The notes beneath the pieces are model-generated. The model saw nothing but the letters and a program-made list of their open reading frames with translations, was not told the DNA's origin and ran no database searches. From Clostridiaceae bacterium (GTDB lineage Bacteria > Bacillota > Clostridia > DSM-8532), in assembly GCA_012521615.1 (NCBI GenBank), contig JAAYMA010000096.1, forward strand, positions 1 through 34,771: a stretch of DNA of 34,771 nucleotides, given 5' to 3'. Positions 6,652-16,133 of the stretch are shown here, piece after piece; the stretch's first letter is position 1, and every line of letters starts with the position of its first letter. The translations under genes and the position numbers were made by a program.

Positions 6652-8127
6652 TTATTCAGTGATTACTCGGTACAATTCCTCCATTGAGTTTTTACTATCA
6701 CATTCAATATCCGGATAAACAAGTTCGTCAGTGCTTTTACTATCTGCTCTATAAAACCGTTTTGTCGATATTTGCATATATAATCGCGAATTAGGCAACA
6801 TAAAACATGAAACCTCCCCATATCCGTTCGGATTGTTTCCGGGAGCTTCCCCGATAATAGTTCCTATATTATTATCCTTCACATATTGTGCAAACATCAT
6901 TGCTGAACTGAAAGTACTGGTCGATGTTAGCAGATACAGATTTCCTTTGAACAATAAATCTTCATATTTTTCATTACTATAAATCCCGTTTCCCATATTT
7001 AAGTATAAGAAACCTAATCTCCAGCCCATTGACCCCGTCTTATAGCTGTCAATATCAAAATATTTGAGAAATTCATTTACTACCTGGCTGTTCCCTCCGC
7101 CGTTAAACCTTAAATCTACCGCAACATTTTTTATATTTTTATCTTTTACTTTTTCAAACATTTTCCGCACAGTATTGATATATTCACTGTTATATTCACA
7201 CTCATCAAGATGCAATATTACTATGCTGTTTTCTTCGTCAATTTCATACCTTACAAAACTTTCTTCAGTTGTATCTGTGTTTTCAGAATCATATAATTCG
7301 ACATACTCATACCATGGGATAAAGTCATCTAAGTAGCAGTTTTCGTTACGAACCGTCCCATCTTTCGAGGTTAGTGTATACTCTATACCATTGGCAATAT
7401 TAAAGCCTAAGTAATCAATTCCGTCTTCAGTGACAATACTTTTAAGCAATAATCTGCGCTCCCATGAAGGCACTTCAAAACTGTACAAACTGCTTTTTTG
7501 TTCAAGAAGATCATCTATTTTGATACCGTTTACTGCTGTTATTTCATAGCCCTCATTAACCCATTTATTATAATATTTCAATATTTTTTCTTCATAATTA
7601 CCGCAAACATATGTATGACCATCTTTAAGAATTGAAAACACAGATTGTATTTCTCTTGCCAAATCATTTACACTTAAATCATTGTATTCTTCTATCCTGT
7701 TTTTAATAATTTCATATTGCTGATTTATATCTTCAGGTGTCCCGTTATATAAAGCCGGATGGAGTTTTTTAAGATATTTCATTGCATAATTCAGATCTTC
7801 CATGGCCTCATTGGAACTCAGTCGGAAATCATATGCCCTGGAATTGTAATCTACATGTGAACGGAAGTTTATGCTATTCCAGTATGGATTGCAGTAACTT
7901 CCTAATATCGCCACAGTTGAGGCGAGTACTGCGAGAACAGCAACAATGGCTTTTGCCACTTTTCTGCTGCGACTTTTTATGATGAATATAACTGCAGCTA
8001 CAAGCGCTATAATTGCAGCAAAAATGGTCACAAACTCCGGCATATGCAAATATAAAGAATTTAAAGGTATTAAACCAACAGCGGCTATATCAATCAAAAT
8101 ACATAACAAGAGCCATTTCTTTCCCAC
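6652..8127 (-). CDS. membrane-anchored S41 family (C-terminal processing/tricorn-like) peptidase
   Basis: The 491-residue protein has three predicted membrane helices at its N-terminus (about 5-22, 31-52, 59-77) and then a long, probably extracytoplasmic, catalytic part. Family marks are KDGHTYV (~168-174), the substrate-loop DLRFNGGGN (338-346) and the nucleophile region STSTFSSAMMFA, where Ser407 (or Ser408) should be the catalytic serine. The block GEAPGNNPNGYGE follows as in S41 enzymes. No clear PDZ domain is present, so it is closer to tricorn-like S41 members than to CtpA. The start is GTG, nine bases after AAAGGGG. A physiological substrate cannot be inferred. Its 3' neighbour is the BrnQ remnant. 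Confidence 0.85.
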   Translation of the reverse strand: MGKKWLLLCILIDIAAVGLIPLNSLYLHMPEFVTIFAAIIALVAAVIFIIKSRSRKVAKAIVAVLAVLASTVAILGSYCNPYWNSINFRSHVDYNSRAYDFRLSSNEAMEDLNYAMKYLKKLHPALYNGTPEDINQQYEIIKNRIEEYNDLSVNDLAREIQSVFSILKDGHTYVCGNYEEKILKYYNKWVNEGYEITAVNGIKIDDLLEQKSSLYSFEVPSWERRLLLKSIVTEDGIDYLGFNIANGIEYTLTSKDGTVRNENCYLDDFIPWYEYVELYDSENTDTTEESFVRYEIDEENSIVILHLDECEYNSEYINTVRKMFEKVKDKNIKNVAVDLRFNGGGNSQVVNEFLKYFDIDSYKTGSMGWRLGFLYLNMGNGIYSNEKYEDLLFKGNLYLLTSTSTFSSAMMFAQYVKDNNIGTIIGEAPGNNPNGYGEVSCFMLPNSRLYMQISTKRFYRADSKSTDELVYPDIECDSKNSMEELYRVITE

Positions 8128-8286
8128 TTATAAATTCCCCTTTAAATATTATTAGCCTACATTATCATCAGATATTGATTCTCTTTATGCTTTGATACTT
8201 TTATACAGACGTTAACTATTTAACCAGATTACATTTCCATTATATGTGAAAAAGCAGGAATTACAATAGAATAATATATTAATTTA

Positions 8287-8333
8287 TTTTAAAAATGCAC
8301 ACCATTTAGTCCAGAAAAACTAAAGGGTGTGCA
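8287..8333 (-). terminator. intrinsic terminator of the fprA gene
   Basis: On the minus strand TGCACACC (8333-8326) pairs with GGTGTGCA (8303-8296), and after one mismatch ACTAAA/TTTAGT extends the stem to about 15 bp. TTTTTAAAA follows (8295-8287). It lies 45 bases after the fprA stop. Confidence 0.85.
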
Positions 8334-8378
8334 GAACAAACTGTTTCGACATAAACTACTTTATAAATGTGATAAATA

Positions 8379-9602
8379 TTATTCTATTATTTTCTCCTTC
8401 ATTTTTTTCAGAAGTTCTAATACTCCGGCTTCCACCTTAGCAAGGTCTTCGTCTTTTGGAGCTCCTTCAAACTCTACTGATTCAATGAAATCCCAATTCA
8501 TCTTATTCCTTTCAATTATTTCTTTAAGCTCTTTTTCAGCACCTCCTGACCATCCGTATGAACCAAATCTGAATGCAACCTTGCCTGAAATCTTCTTTCT
8601 GCCAAGTTCATTTAAAGCTGCTGCAACCGGCGGAAAAAGCTTATACTCATAAGTAGGCGCTGCAATAATTATGCCTGCGGATTTGAAGACAGTTGCCACC
8701 ATTTCACTGTCACTTTCCAAAGGCATCTCCAGTTTGTTGTATCTGATACCTTCTCTCTGAAGTATACGTTCAACATAATCAACTGCTTTTGCAGTCATTC
8801 CATACATGGAGCCCCATAATACAGTGACTTCATTCTTGCCTGCCCCTTCGGCATATTGAGAAAATCTATAATAATCATTTATGATTTTATCAGGATCCTT
8901 TCTGTAAACCGGACCGTGTCCGGGAGCGATTATATTTATATCCAGCGATTTTGCCTTCTCGATTGCCTTTCTTAAGCTGGGTGTGAAAGTTGTCATTACA
9001 TTGGAATAATACCTTATCCCTTCAGATTCATAAAAGTCTGTTTCTTCAGGTGTCAGCTCATCATCAAAACAATGCTCTCCCATTCTGCCAAATGTTCCAA
9101 ACATATCACATGAAAAGAGAGTTTTAGTACCCCGTTCATAGGTGTACATGGTATCCGGCCAGTGAACGTTAGGTACTGGATGAAAACTCAATACTCTACC
9201 TTTTCCAAGGTCTAAAGTATCTCCTTCCTTTACAATCCTGAGTTTGTCCTCACCATAAAAGGAAGCTAACATCCTTGCTGCTTTATCAGTGCATATTATC
9301 GTGAAATCATCTTTAATTCTCCGAAAATTTGAAATCCAGCCGGAATGATCCGGTTCCATATGATTAACAATCAAATAATCGATATTTTGGGGCTCAATAC
9401 CAATGTCTTTGAGGTTCTGATAAAGGGTTTCTGGCACACCGTCCCATCCGATTACACCGTCAATTATTGCAGTCTTTTCTCCCTGAACTATATATGAGTT
9501 AAGGGTTACGCCGTTTGCAATCTCCCACATACCCTCAAACAATATGTCTTCAACATTCATGGTAAGCATATATATACCATCAGCAATTTTCAACTTCTTC
9601 AT
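8379..9602 (-). CDS. fprA: A-type flavodiiron protein (oxygen/nitric oxide reductase)
   Basis: The 407-residue protein has an N-terminal metallo-beta-lactamase-fold domain (~1-250) and a C-terminal flavodoxin domain (~255-400, FMN loop GSMYGMTAKA). All diiron ligands are visible: His81, Glu83 and Asp85 in NHMEPDHSG, then His147, Asp166 and His229 (PGHGPVY). These enzymes reduce O2 to water or NO to N2O in anaerobes, taking electrons from rubredoxin. There is no fused rubredoxin or reductase domain, so this is the simple class A. The NADH:rubredoxin reductase-like gene 8 kb away is a plausible electron source, but that is inference. A GAGGAGG site precedes the ATG and a strong terminator follows the gene. 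Confidence 0.95.
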   Translation of the reverse strand: MKKLKIADGIYMLTMNVEDILFEGMWEIANGVTLNSYIVQGEKTAIIDGVIGWDGVPETLYQNLKDIGIEPQNIDYLIVNHMEPDHSGWISNFRRIKDDFTIICTDKAARMLASFYGEDKLRIVKEGDTLDLGKGRVLSFHPVPNVHWPDTMYTYERGTKTLFSCDMFGTFGRMGEHCFDDELTPEETDFYESEGIRYYSNVMTTFTPSLRKAIEKAKSLDINIIAPGHGPVYRKDPDKIINDYYRFSQYAEGAGKNEVTVLWGSMYGMTAKAVDYVERILQREGIRYNKLEMPLESDSEMVATVFKSAGIIIAAPTYEYKLFPPVAAALNELGRKKISGKVAFRFGSYGWSGGAEKELKEIIERNKMNWDFIESVEFEGAPKDEDLAKVEAGVLELLKKMKEKIIE

Positions 9603-9848
9603 AGCGTCCTCCTCAAAATTTAAAGTTTTACTTGTTATTCAGCTAAAATTAGGATCGATATATATCAAAAAATGGTCTGCGTTAGCCTGCAGTATCATAA
9701 AACTAAGCCTTACAATGCCCTGACCGTTGTTCGGAAAGCCGCTGAATAAAACATCCTTTTTTTTAAAAATAGTATAGCATAGTTGCCGCCAGATGTCTCC
9801 TGGCATTCCAATTTCCTTTTACACAGATAATCAGCAAATATGCTATAA

Positions 9849-9877
9849 TTGGAATGCTATTTAAAAGGCACTATAAT
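9849..9877 (+). promoter_or_regulatory. promoter of the radical SAM gene
   Basis: TTGGAA (9849-9854) and a perfect TATAAT (9872-9877) are 17 bases apart. The -10 is 27 bases before the chosen start codon, giving a leader of about 20 bases with the ribosome site. Confidence 0.7.
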
Positions 9878-9904
9878 CTTGATAAGTTCTTAAGGAGAAA
9901 CAAC

Positions 9905-10849
9905 ATGAAAATCTGGCCTGACCAAAAACCGTATTTTTCTGCAAACCAATACTATCGCCAGATTTTTGGCAATAAAGTATATAAAATATCGTTAGATATC
10001 GGTTGCACCTGTCCAACCAGAGACGGTACAAAAGGTGTTGGCGGCTGTACCTTCTGTTCTGCACGTGGTTCCGGTGATTTTGCTATAGCTGGACCAATGA
10101 GTATTCGTGAGAAAATTGATTCAGCTATTCAAATGGTAGCCTCAAAAATCAGTTCAAACAGATACATTGCATATCTTCAATCCTTCAGTAACACTTATGG
10201 ACCAGTTGAGCTATTGGTGCCTGTATACGAAGAAATTCTTGCAGATGAAAGAGTAGTAGGGCTTTCAATTGGTACAAGACCGGACTGTTTGTCAGATTCA
10301 ATGGTAAAAGAGCTTGCCCAATTATCTGAAATAAAGCCCGTATGGATTGAATTAGGACTTCAGACAATTCATCAGAAAACTGCGAATCTTTTTCACAGGG
10401 GATATGATCTGCCGGTTTTCGAAAATGCTGTTACACGTCTAAATCGGGCTGGAATTCCCATAATTGTTCATCTGATAGTTGGACTTATGGGTGAGAATTA
10501 TGATGATTTCATGGCTACAATCGATTATATAGCAGATCAGCCCATAAGCGGTGTCAAAATGTCAATGCTGCACATTTTGAAAGACAGTCTTTTGTATAAG
10601 GAATATATGGAGAATTCCTTTCCTTTGTTGGATGAAGCTACTTATATAAAATGGGTGGCAGAGGCAATTACACGATTACCACAAGGAATGGTTATTCATA
10701 GAGTGACTGGAGATGGCAATCGTAAAAACCTTGTCGCGCCCAAATGGAGCGCTAATAAACGACGGGTTTTTACCGGATTGCTGCGTTATATGAAAGAACA
10801 TGGGCTTTATCAGGGGCTTAATTACGTAGAAGCTCCATCTATGCCCTGA
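9905..10849 (+). CDS. radical SAM protein of the YtqA/YhcC (TIGR01212) family
   Basis: The 314-residue protein carries the family's modified radical SAM cluster motif DIGCTCPTRDG...GGCTFCSA, with Cys36, Cys48 and Cys51 (and Cys34 nearby) replacing the usual CxxxCxxC spacing. LSIGTRPDCL and LIVGLMGE follow as in radical SAM barrels of this family. Its function is unsettled as far as I recall; a role in RNA modification has been proposed for relatives. I start at the ATG at 9905, seven bases after AAGGAG, rather than 17 codons upstream, because homologs begin near MKIWPDQKPYFS and the promoter -10 lies inside the extension. It appears monocistronic. Confidence 0.88.
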   Translation: MKIWPDQKPYFSANQYYRQIFGNKVYKISLDIGCTCPTRDGTKGVGGCTFCSARGSGDFAIAGPMSIREKIDSAIQMVASKISSNRYIAYLQSFSNTYGPVELLVPVYEEILADERVVGLSIGTRPDCLSDSMVKELAQLSEIKPVWIELGLQTIHQKTANLFHRGYDLPVFENAVTRLNRAGIPIIVHLIVGLMGENYDDFMATIDYIADQPISGVKMSMLHILKDSLLYKEYMENSFPLLDEATYIKWVAEAITRLPQGMVIHRVTGDGNRKNLVAPKWSANKRRVFTGLLRYMKEHGLYQGLNYVEAPSMP

Positions 10850-10895
10850 CCATTCTGATACAGTTCAAACTAAAGATGCGATTTCATCAGAAGGT

Positions 10896-11471
10896 TTATT
10901 TCAGTACATATGTAAAAAGAATTGCAATAACGAATGTAAATACGCCTGCACAAATTGTCATAAATAACTTCTGATACGGTCTTTTACCTTCTTCTCTTGC
11001 CTTTGCGATTTCATCCAGTTTTTTGCCTTCCATAAATACAATAATTTCACGATATGTTTGGATATCAAATTGCTTTTTCTTCCGATCTACCAAATTAGCA
11101 AAATAAAACGCTACAACAAGTAAAGCAATCCAAATTCCAAGTCCTACATACTTCAGAAAATGTACAAGCGGAATAGGTAAAATCATTACCAGCAGAAATA
11201 AACCTCCATACACCAGAGTAAGTTTTTCAAGCTTTTTTCTGTCCTCAATTTTTACCTGCTCTTTCATAATTTTTACATCCCCTTTGATTAGATTATCAAT
11301 GGAGGTTCCAAAAACTTCACTTAAAAGAACAAGACTATGAATATCAGGATAAGTTTTGTTATTCTCCCAGTTTGAAATTGTCTGCCTTGATACAAATATT
11401 TTTTCTGCCAATTCATCCTGAGATAACGACAATTCATTTCGGTATTTCTTAATCTGTTTTCCAAGTTCCAT
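10896..11471 (-). CDS. XRE-family transcriptional regulator with C-terminal membrane segments
   Basis: The 191-residue protein begins with a helix-turn-helix of the Cro/C1 type (about 5-60: LSLSQDELAEKIFVSRQTISNWENNKTYPD). After a charged linker it has a hydrophobic pair of helices (~88-130) and another at the C-terminus (~167-190), so it is probably tethered to the membrane. Such XRE-TM proteins are common in Firmicutes and often regulate neighbouring transporters or stress genes; no target is evident here. I start at the ATG six bases after AGGGGGT rather than 11 codons upstream. It is convergent with the radical SAM gene. Confidence 0.85.
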   Translation of the reverse strand: MELGKQIKKYRNELSLSQDELAEKIFVSRQTISNWENNKTYPDIHSLVLLSEVFGTSIDNLIKGDVKIMKEQVKIEDRKKLEKLTLVYGGLFLLVMILPIPLVHFLKYVGLGIWIALLVVAFYFANLVDRKKKQFDIQTYREIIVFMEGKKLDEIAKAREEGKRPYQKLFMTICAGVFTFVIAILFTYVLK

Positions 11472-11635
11472 TTTGTTACCCCCTGCTAAGTCCAATCTAA
11501 TCAAAGTGGTAATTTATATCTATCAAAATGTTTTTACATAGGTCAAACAAAGAAGTTTTCCTAATGTCATAATTATTTGACATCTGCATATAAAAGATTT
11601 CTATGTACATCAAGATAGATCGGATGTCTGATATT

Positions 11636-12217
11636 TTACCTATTGCTTTTTAATGAATTTATTAATCCTAAGGTAAGCTTTATTACCATATCTGCAATAA
11701 AACGAGCAGATTTTTTCATGCCATCGTCAAGCCACTTTTGAACAATACCCACGCATCCGGTTATTGTAAATGAATAGACATAGTCTGCATCTTCCTTGGT
11801 AATCCTGGTGATACCGGACAATTCGTTTATTATTGTATCGTAAACAAGTACCATTACCCTTTTTTGAAAGTTCAGCCCCCCGCGCTCGCTCAGCAACAAT
11901 TTACACAGTTTCGCATTCTCTTTTATATACTCAAAAATTTTTTCTACTAACAGCACAGGATTCTCTTTATATATTTTTTGGTCCAGTTCATCAAGATAAT
12001 CTCTGATATTGTCAAGAAATTCGTCTTCTATTTTCCGAAGTAAATCGTATTGATCGCTGTAGTGTGCATAAAAAGTTGCACGATTTATGTCAGCATTTTC
12101 ACAAATTTCCTTGATGGTTATCCGGGAAATATCTTTTTTCTCAAGTAAATCTATAAAACTCTCTTTTATCACCATTCTGGTATATTTGACCCTTCTGTCA
12201 ATCTTTTCGGTTTTCAA
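11636..12217 (-). CDS. TetR/AcrR-family transcriptional regulator
   Basis: The 193-residue protein has an N-terminal DNA-binding domain (~12-58) with the TetR signature ITIKEICENADINRATFYAHYSDQYDLL. An all-helical ligand/dimer domain follows that resembles the DhaS/TetR_C_8 type. It is transcribed divergently from an MMPL exporter gene across 168 bases that contain operator-like repeats and a good promoter for this gene. The standard reading is a repressor of both itself and the exporter operon, released by an exported compound. The ligand is unknown. Confidence 0.9.
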   Translation of the reverse strand: MKTEKIDRRVKYTRMVIKESFIDLLEKKDISRITIKEICENADINRATFYAHYSDQYDLLRKIEDEFLDNIRDYLDELDQKIYKENPVLLVEKIFEYIKENAKLCKLLLSERGGLNFQKRVMVLVYDTIINELSGITRITKEDADYVYSFTITGCVGIVQKWLDDGMKKSARFIADMVIKLTLGLINSLKSNR

Positions 12218-12312
12218 TTTTAAACCTCCATTTTTCTTTAAAATGTTGAGTATTAGTCATTTCAAGCAATTCTGTTTAATATCTAACAAAAATTAAACAT
12301 CTGTCTGTTGTT

Positions 12313-12367
12313 TTATCAACACACTGTTATTAAACTATATATATAACTGTTTGTCAACACAGTGTAT
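12313..12367. promoter_or_regulatory. divergent promoter/operator region of tetR and the MMPL operon
   Basis: For the tetR gene (minus strand) there is TTGACA (12357-12352), 17 bases, then TTTAAT (12334-12329), a strong sigma-A promoter. The -35 sits inside an 18-bp imperfect palindrome, ACTGTTTGTCAACACAGT (12346-12363). A second related copy, TCAACACACTGTTAT (12316-12330), is a near direct repeat of TCAACACAGTGTAT (12354-12367) and contains the palindrome AACA-CAC-TGTT. For the exporter (plus strand) TTATCA (12313-12318) and TATATA (12336-12341) at 17-base spacing are a possible promoter. A TetR dimer bound here would cover both. Another 8-bp inverted repeat lies at 12273-12299. Confidence 0.65.
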
Positions 12368-12385
12368 ATTAAATAGGAGGAATAC

Positions 12386-14443
12386 ATGGATAAGGTTTTT
12401 AATTTGATTATTCAACATAAAAAAACCGTATTATTTATATTTCTGTTAGCTGCAGCTTTATGTGCAGTTTTGGCATTGAAGGTTCCGGTTAACTATAACC
12501 TGGTGGATTATCTGCCTAAGGACGCACAATCCACCACTGCAATAGAATTAATTAAGGATGAATTTGAAGGTGATCTTCCCAATGCAAGGGTAATGCTTAC
12601 AAATGTATCAATAACCGAAGCACTGGATTACAAGGAGAAAATATCAGCAATAGACGGTGTTTTATCAGTAACCTGGCTGGATGATATTATTGGCTTGAAC
12701 ACTCTTAGAACAACACCTCTTGAATTTTTGGATATCTCTTTGGTGAAGAATTATTTTAGCGATAATAATGCTTTGATGACCTTATCCATAGAAAGCGGAA
12801 AAGAATCCGACGCGGTTAAGTCCATATATGAACTTATAGGTGAAAACAATGCCGCTTCCGGAGAGGCCATAAATATAGCCAAAACGCAGGAGATGGCTGT
12901 CTCAGAAGTATTAAATGCAATGGCACTATTGATCCCCATAATTGTAATCATTCTTATACTCTCAACAACTTCATGGATTGAGCCGTTACTTTTCCTGTCC
13001 ACCATAGGAATTGCAGTTGTCATTAACATGGGAACAAACATTATGTACGATAACATATCTTTTATAACACTGACGGTCAGTCCAATTTTGCAACTTGCAG
13101 TATCTATGGACTATGCAATATTTCTGCTTCACAGTTTTAGCAGCTTCCGTACCTCCTATGATCACAAAAAAGCGATGATACTTGCTATGAAAGAGTCACT
13201 TCCCACTGTTGCTGCAAGTGCGGCAACAACGTTAATAGGCTTTGCAGCGTTAATTTTTATGCGTTTTGGCATTGGAGCAGATTTAGGACTTAACCTGCTT
13301 AAAGGTGTTGCGCTCAGCTTTATTTCGGTTATGGTATTTCTGCCTGCTCTTACTCTTATATCCTATAAAGCAATTGACAGGACCAGACATGTCAAATTTA
13401 TACCAAGCTTCAAAAAGACAGGTAATATTTTAATGAGGCTAAGAATACCTTTTCTGATACTTGCACTAATAATACTGGCGCCTTGCTTCCTCGCCCAATC
13501 CAGTGTGGAGTTCTTATATGGTGCAGGCAATATTACAAAGGCGTCCCGGGTTGGAAAAGATGCCGCACTTATAGAGGAAAAGTTTGGTGAGGAGAATGTG
13601 CTTGTACTTCTGGTGCCAAAAGAAAATGCAGGGAAAGAAACTGAGCTCTGCGATGCTCTCTTAGAAATACCCAGGGTGACAAGTCTTGTGTCTTATGTCA
13701 CATCAGTGGGTTCTGAAATACCCCGGGAGTTTGTTCCCGAAGATGTAATCAAGCAGTTTTATTCTCAAAATTATTCACGAATTATCATTTATACAGACAC
13801 TGAAGAAGAAGGCCGGGTTACCTTTGATACAATCCAGTCCGTAATTAATACCGCAGAAAAGTATTATGATACACATTACCTTGCCGGACAAAGCGCAACA
13901 TTATATGATATGAAAAATGTAGTCTCCAAAGATACGGGACTTGTAAACCTGATTGCTGTAATAGGTATTTTTATAGTTCTTCTCATAACATTCCGCTCGC
14001 TGTCTCTTCCGTTTATTCTACTTTTTACAATCGAGACAGCAATATGGATCAATCTGTCAATACCATACTTTACAGGAAGTGCATTGAATTTCGTCGGATA
14101 CTTAATAATAAACACTGTTCAGCTCGGTGCAACAGTGGACTATGCGATATTGATGACAAACATGTATTTAAATAACAGAAAAGCCCTTAACAAAAAGGAT
14201 GCTATGAGAATTACCCTGGCTGATAACCTGCCGGCTGTCCTTACGTCGGCAGGAATCCTTTCCACTGCCGGATTTGCACTTGCCTTAAGTTCAAGTAATC
14301 CAATCATCTCTGAGCTGGGAACATTACTTGGAAGAGGAACGCTTCTTTCTCTTGGCATGGTAGCCCTGGTACTTCCGGCTTTACTTGTATTGTTTGACAA
14401 ACTCATTCAAAAGGACCCAATCAATAAAAAGGAGTGGAATTAA
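12386..14443 (+). CDS. MMPL/RND-family exporter (HAE3-like)
   Basis: The 685-residue protein has the two-fold RND layout: a first helix (~12-32), an extracytoplasmic loop (~33-175), five helices (~178-330), then a repeat with helix ~353-370, loop ~371-515 and helices ~519-670. The conserved proton-relay pair Asp-Tyr occurs in both halves (Asp242-Tyr243 in SMDYAIF, Asp585-Tyr586 in TVDYAIL). The loops are small, as in MMPL/YdfJ-type exporters of lipids or hydrophobic compounds, and unlike AcrB. AGGAGG lies five bases before the ATG. The following secreted heptad-repeat gene begins two bases after the stop, so the two probably work together under the divergent TetR regulator. Confidence 0.9.
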   Translation: MDKVFNLIIQHKKTVLFIFLLAAALCAVLALKVPVNYNLVDYLPKDAQSTTAIELIKDEFEGDLPNARVMLTNVSITEALDYKEKISAIDGVLSVTWLDDIIGLNTLRTTPLEFLDISLVKNYFSDNNALMTLSIESGKESDAVKSIYELIGENNAASGEAINIAKTQEMAVSEVLNAMALLIPIIVIILILSTTSWIEPLLFLSTIGIAVVINMGTNIMYDNISFITLTVSPILQLAVSMDYAIFLLHSFSSFRTSYDHKKAMILAMKESLPTVAASAATTLIGFAALIFMRFGIGADLGLNLLKGVALSFISVMVFLPALTLISYKAIDRTRHVKFIPSFKKTGNILMRLRIPFLILALIILAPCFLAQSSVEFLYGAGNITKASRVGKDAALIEEKFGEENVLVLLVPKENAGKETELCDALLEIPRVTSLVSYVTSVGSEIPREFVPEDVIKQFYSQNYSRIIIYTDTEEEGRVTFDTIQSVINTAEKYYDTHYLAGQSATLYDMKNVVSKDTGLVNLIAVIGIFIVLLITFRSLSLPFILLFTIETAIWINLSIPYFTGSALNFVGYLIINTVQLGATVDYAILMTNMYLNNRKALNKKDAMRITLADNLPAVLTSAGILSTAGFALALSSSNPIISELGTLLGRGTLLSLGMVALVLPALLVLFDKLIQKDPINKKEWN

Positions 14444-14445
14444 TT

Positions 14446-15996
14446 ATGAAGAAGTCTATGTCCATAGCTTTGATAATTATATTATTGATAACGTTTATTT
14501 CTCCTGTATCTACTGCAGATACACCTTCACGAAAAGAAGAAGTCATTTATGGCCTTCTTAACCCGGATGGTAGTGTAAATAATATCTATGTAGTAAATAT
14601 CTTTGACGGCGGCGCAGTTACTGATTATGGCCATTATTCTGAAATCAGAAATCTGACCTCATCTGAAAAAATAGATATAAACGGCGATGAAATAACCATA
14701 AACACAAATGCCGATAAATTTTATTATCAGGGAACTCTTAAAAACAGAGAACTTCCCTGGAATATTGAAATAAAATATTTTCTGAACAACAAAGAAGTCC
14801 CGGGAAAAGACCTTGCAGGAAAAAGCGGAAAATTAGATATTCACATTTCCGTAAAGCAGAATAATAAGGTCAACAGTTTCTTCTTTAATAATTTTGCCCT
14901 GCAGATTTCTATTTCCTTTGACAGCAATTTATGTTCCAATATAAAAGCCGATGGCGCCACAATAGCCCTTGCTGGTAATACAAAGCAGATCACTTATACA
15001 GTTTTGCCGGGTAAAGGTACTGATATTGCAATATCCGCCGATGTTCACGATTTTGAAATGGAACCCATATCGATTAATGCTATCAGACTTGCCCTTGACA
15101 TAGACATAGACGTCAATGAATTTACGAAGGAACTTTCAGCACTTGCCAATGCCATAAGAGAACTTGATGACGGAGCTTCTGAGCTGTTTGACGGTATCAG
15201 CCAATTGTCGAGCGGGATGGAAAAATACATCAACGGTCTTAAAACTTTTAAGGACGGTCTCGAGCAGCTTTCCGGCGGTGCTGACACCCTGTATGAAGGA
15301 GCTTTGGCATTCAAAAGCGGCTTGACAGAACTGACAAAACAGAATGATGTAATATTAAACGGTGCACTGGCAATACAGAAAGCCACTTTTGATTCTGTCA
15401 ATGCCCAGCTTGGTAGCATGGGACTGGGGTTACCTATTCTCACACCAGAAAATTACAGCAGAATTTTGTCTGCTAATCTTCACCTTGCTGCCGTTAAGGA
15501 ACAGCTTGACGGAATTGTCCAATTCACTCAGGGATTAAAAGGTTATTTAAACGGAGTATCGCAGCTTGACAGAGGTGCTTTGGGTTTATTAGACGGTATT
15601 TCGGAGTTTAGATATTCATCCTCTTTGATAGCTGCATCAGCAAATGAGCTTTACAATGCCGGAGCAGATTTAAATGAAGCTGTTAAAAAAGTCCAAAACG
15701 GTCTTGCTTCTTACAAAGCAGGCACCAGTGAATTGAGAAACGCTACATCCGGCATGGATATAGAAATATATAAAAAAGTTGATGAGATACTTGCAGGTAT
15801 TTCAGGTAATTATGATAAAACGGTATCCTTTGTGTCAGATAAAAACACCAATGTTTCGGCCGTTCAGTTCGTATTAAAGACTGATGCCATAGACATCTCT
15901 GAGGTTGAAGAAACTGTTGAAGTTGAAGCTGAACCTGTAAAACTGAGCTTTTGGCAAAGGTTGCTGGAACTGTTCAGAATGCTGATAAAAAGGTGA
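14446..15996 (+). CDS. secreted heptad-repeat (xxxLxxG) protein, partner of the MMPL exporter
   Basis: The 516-residue product has a signal peptide (MKKSMSIALII.. to about residue 24), a beta-rich region to ~225 and then a long helical stretch of x-x-x-Leu-x-x-Gly heptads (ELFDGISQLSSGMEKYINGL and similar, ~225-450). This resembles the repeats in YhgE/Pip-type proteins. The C-terminus is a short amphipathic or membrane-associated helix (FWQRLLELFRMLIKR). It probably forms an elongated extracytoplasmic coiled coil that assists the exporter, but no function has been shown that I know of. I use the ATG at 14446, 11 bases after AAAGGAG. An in-frame GTG at 14434 overlaps that site and is unlikely. 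Confidence 0.78.
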   Translation: MKKSMSIALIIILLITFISPVSTADTPSRKEEVIYGLLNPDGSVNNIYVVNIFDGGAVTDYGHYSEIRNLTSSEKIDINGDEITINTNADKFYYQGTLKNRELPWNIEIKYFLNNKEVPGKDLAGKSGKLDIHISVKQNNKVNSFFFNNFALQISISFDSNLCSNIKADGATIALAGNTKQITYTVLPGKGTDIAISADVHDFEMEPISINAIRLALDIDIDVNEFTKELSALANAIRELDDGASELFDGISQLSSGMEKYINGLKTFKDGLEQLSGGADTLYEGALAFKSGLTELTKQNDVILNGALAIQKATFDSVNAQLGSMGLGLPILTPENYSRILSANLHLAAVKEQLDGIVQFTQGLKGYLNGVSQLDRGALGLLDGISEFRYSSSLIAASANELYNAGADLNEAVKKVQNGLASYKAGTSELRNATSGMDIEIYKKVDEILAGISGNYDKTVSFVSDKNTNVSAVQFVLKTDAIDISEVEETVEVEAEPVKLSFWQRLLELFRMLIKR

Positions 15997-16050
15997 CAGG
16001 AGATGATATGCGCAAGACAGATATCGGATACCCGTTCACTTAATCATCAC

Positions 16051-16107
16051 AAAAAGCTTACCCTAAAGGGTAGACACGGGAATCGCACCGTGTTTTGCCC
16101 CGTGTCT
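16051..16107. terminator. terminator region between convergent genes
   Basis: AGACACGGG (16072-16080) can pair with CCCGTGTCT (16099-16107). Its ACACGG core can alternatively pair with CCGTGT (16088-16093), which is followed by TTTTG on the plus strand and so serves the heptad-repeat gene. On the minus strand a second small hairpin, TACCC-TTTA-GGGTA (16072-16059), is followed after three bases by TTTTT (16055-16051) and serves the aminomutase gene. Confidence 0.65.
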
Positions 16108-16133
16108 TTGCCTTGTCTCTTATTTCCCAAGTC

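Noticed and set aside
10849-10896. Terminator between the radical SAM gene and the convergent XRE gene
   Set aside because: Only a 7-bp inverted repeat (TTCTGAT/ATCAGAA, 10853-10892) with a large loop and no U-tract is visible, too weak to call.
16008-16043. Eleven-codon frame (MRKTDIGYPFT) with an AGGAG site just after the heptad-repeat gene
   Set aside because: It is too short to support as a gene. It could be the remnant start of a lost third operon gene, but nothing confirms that.
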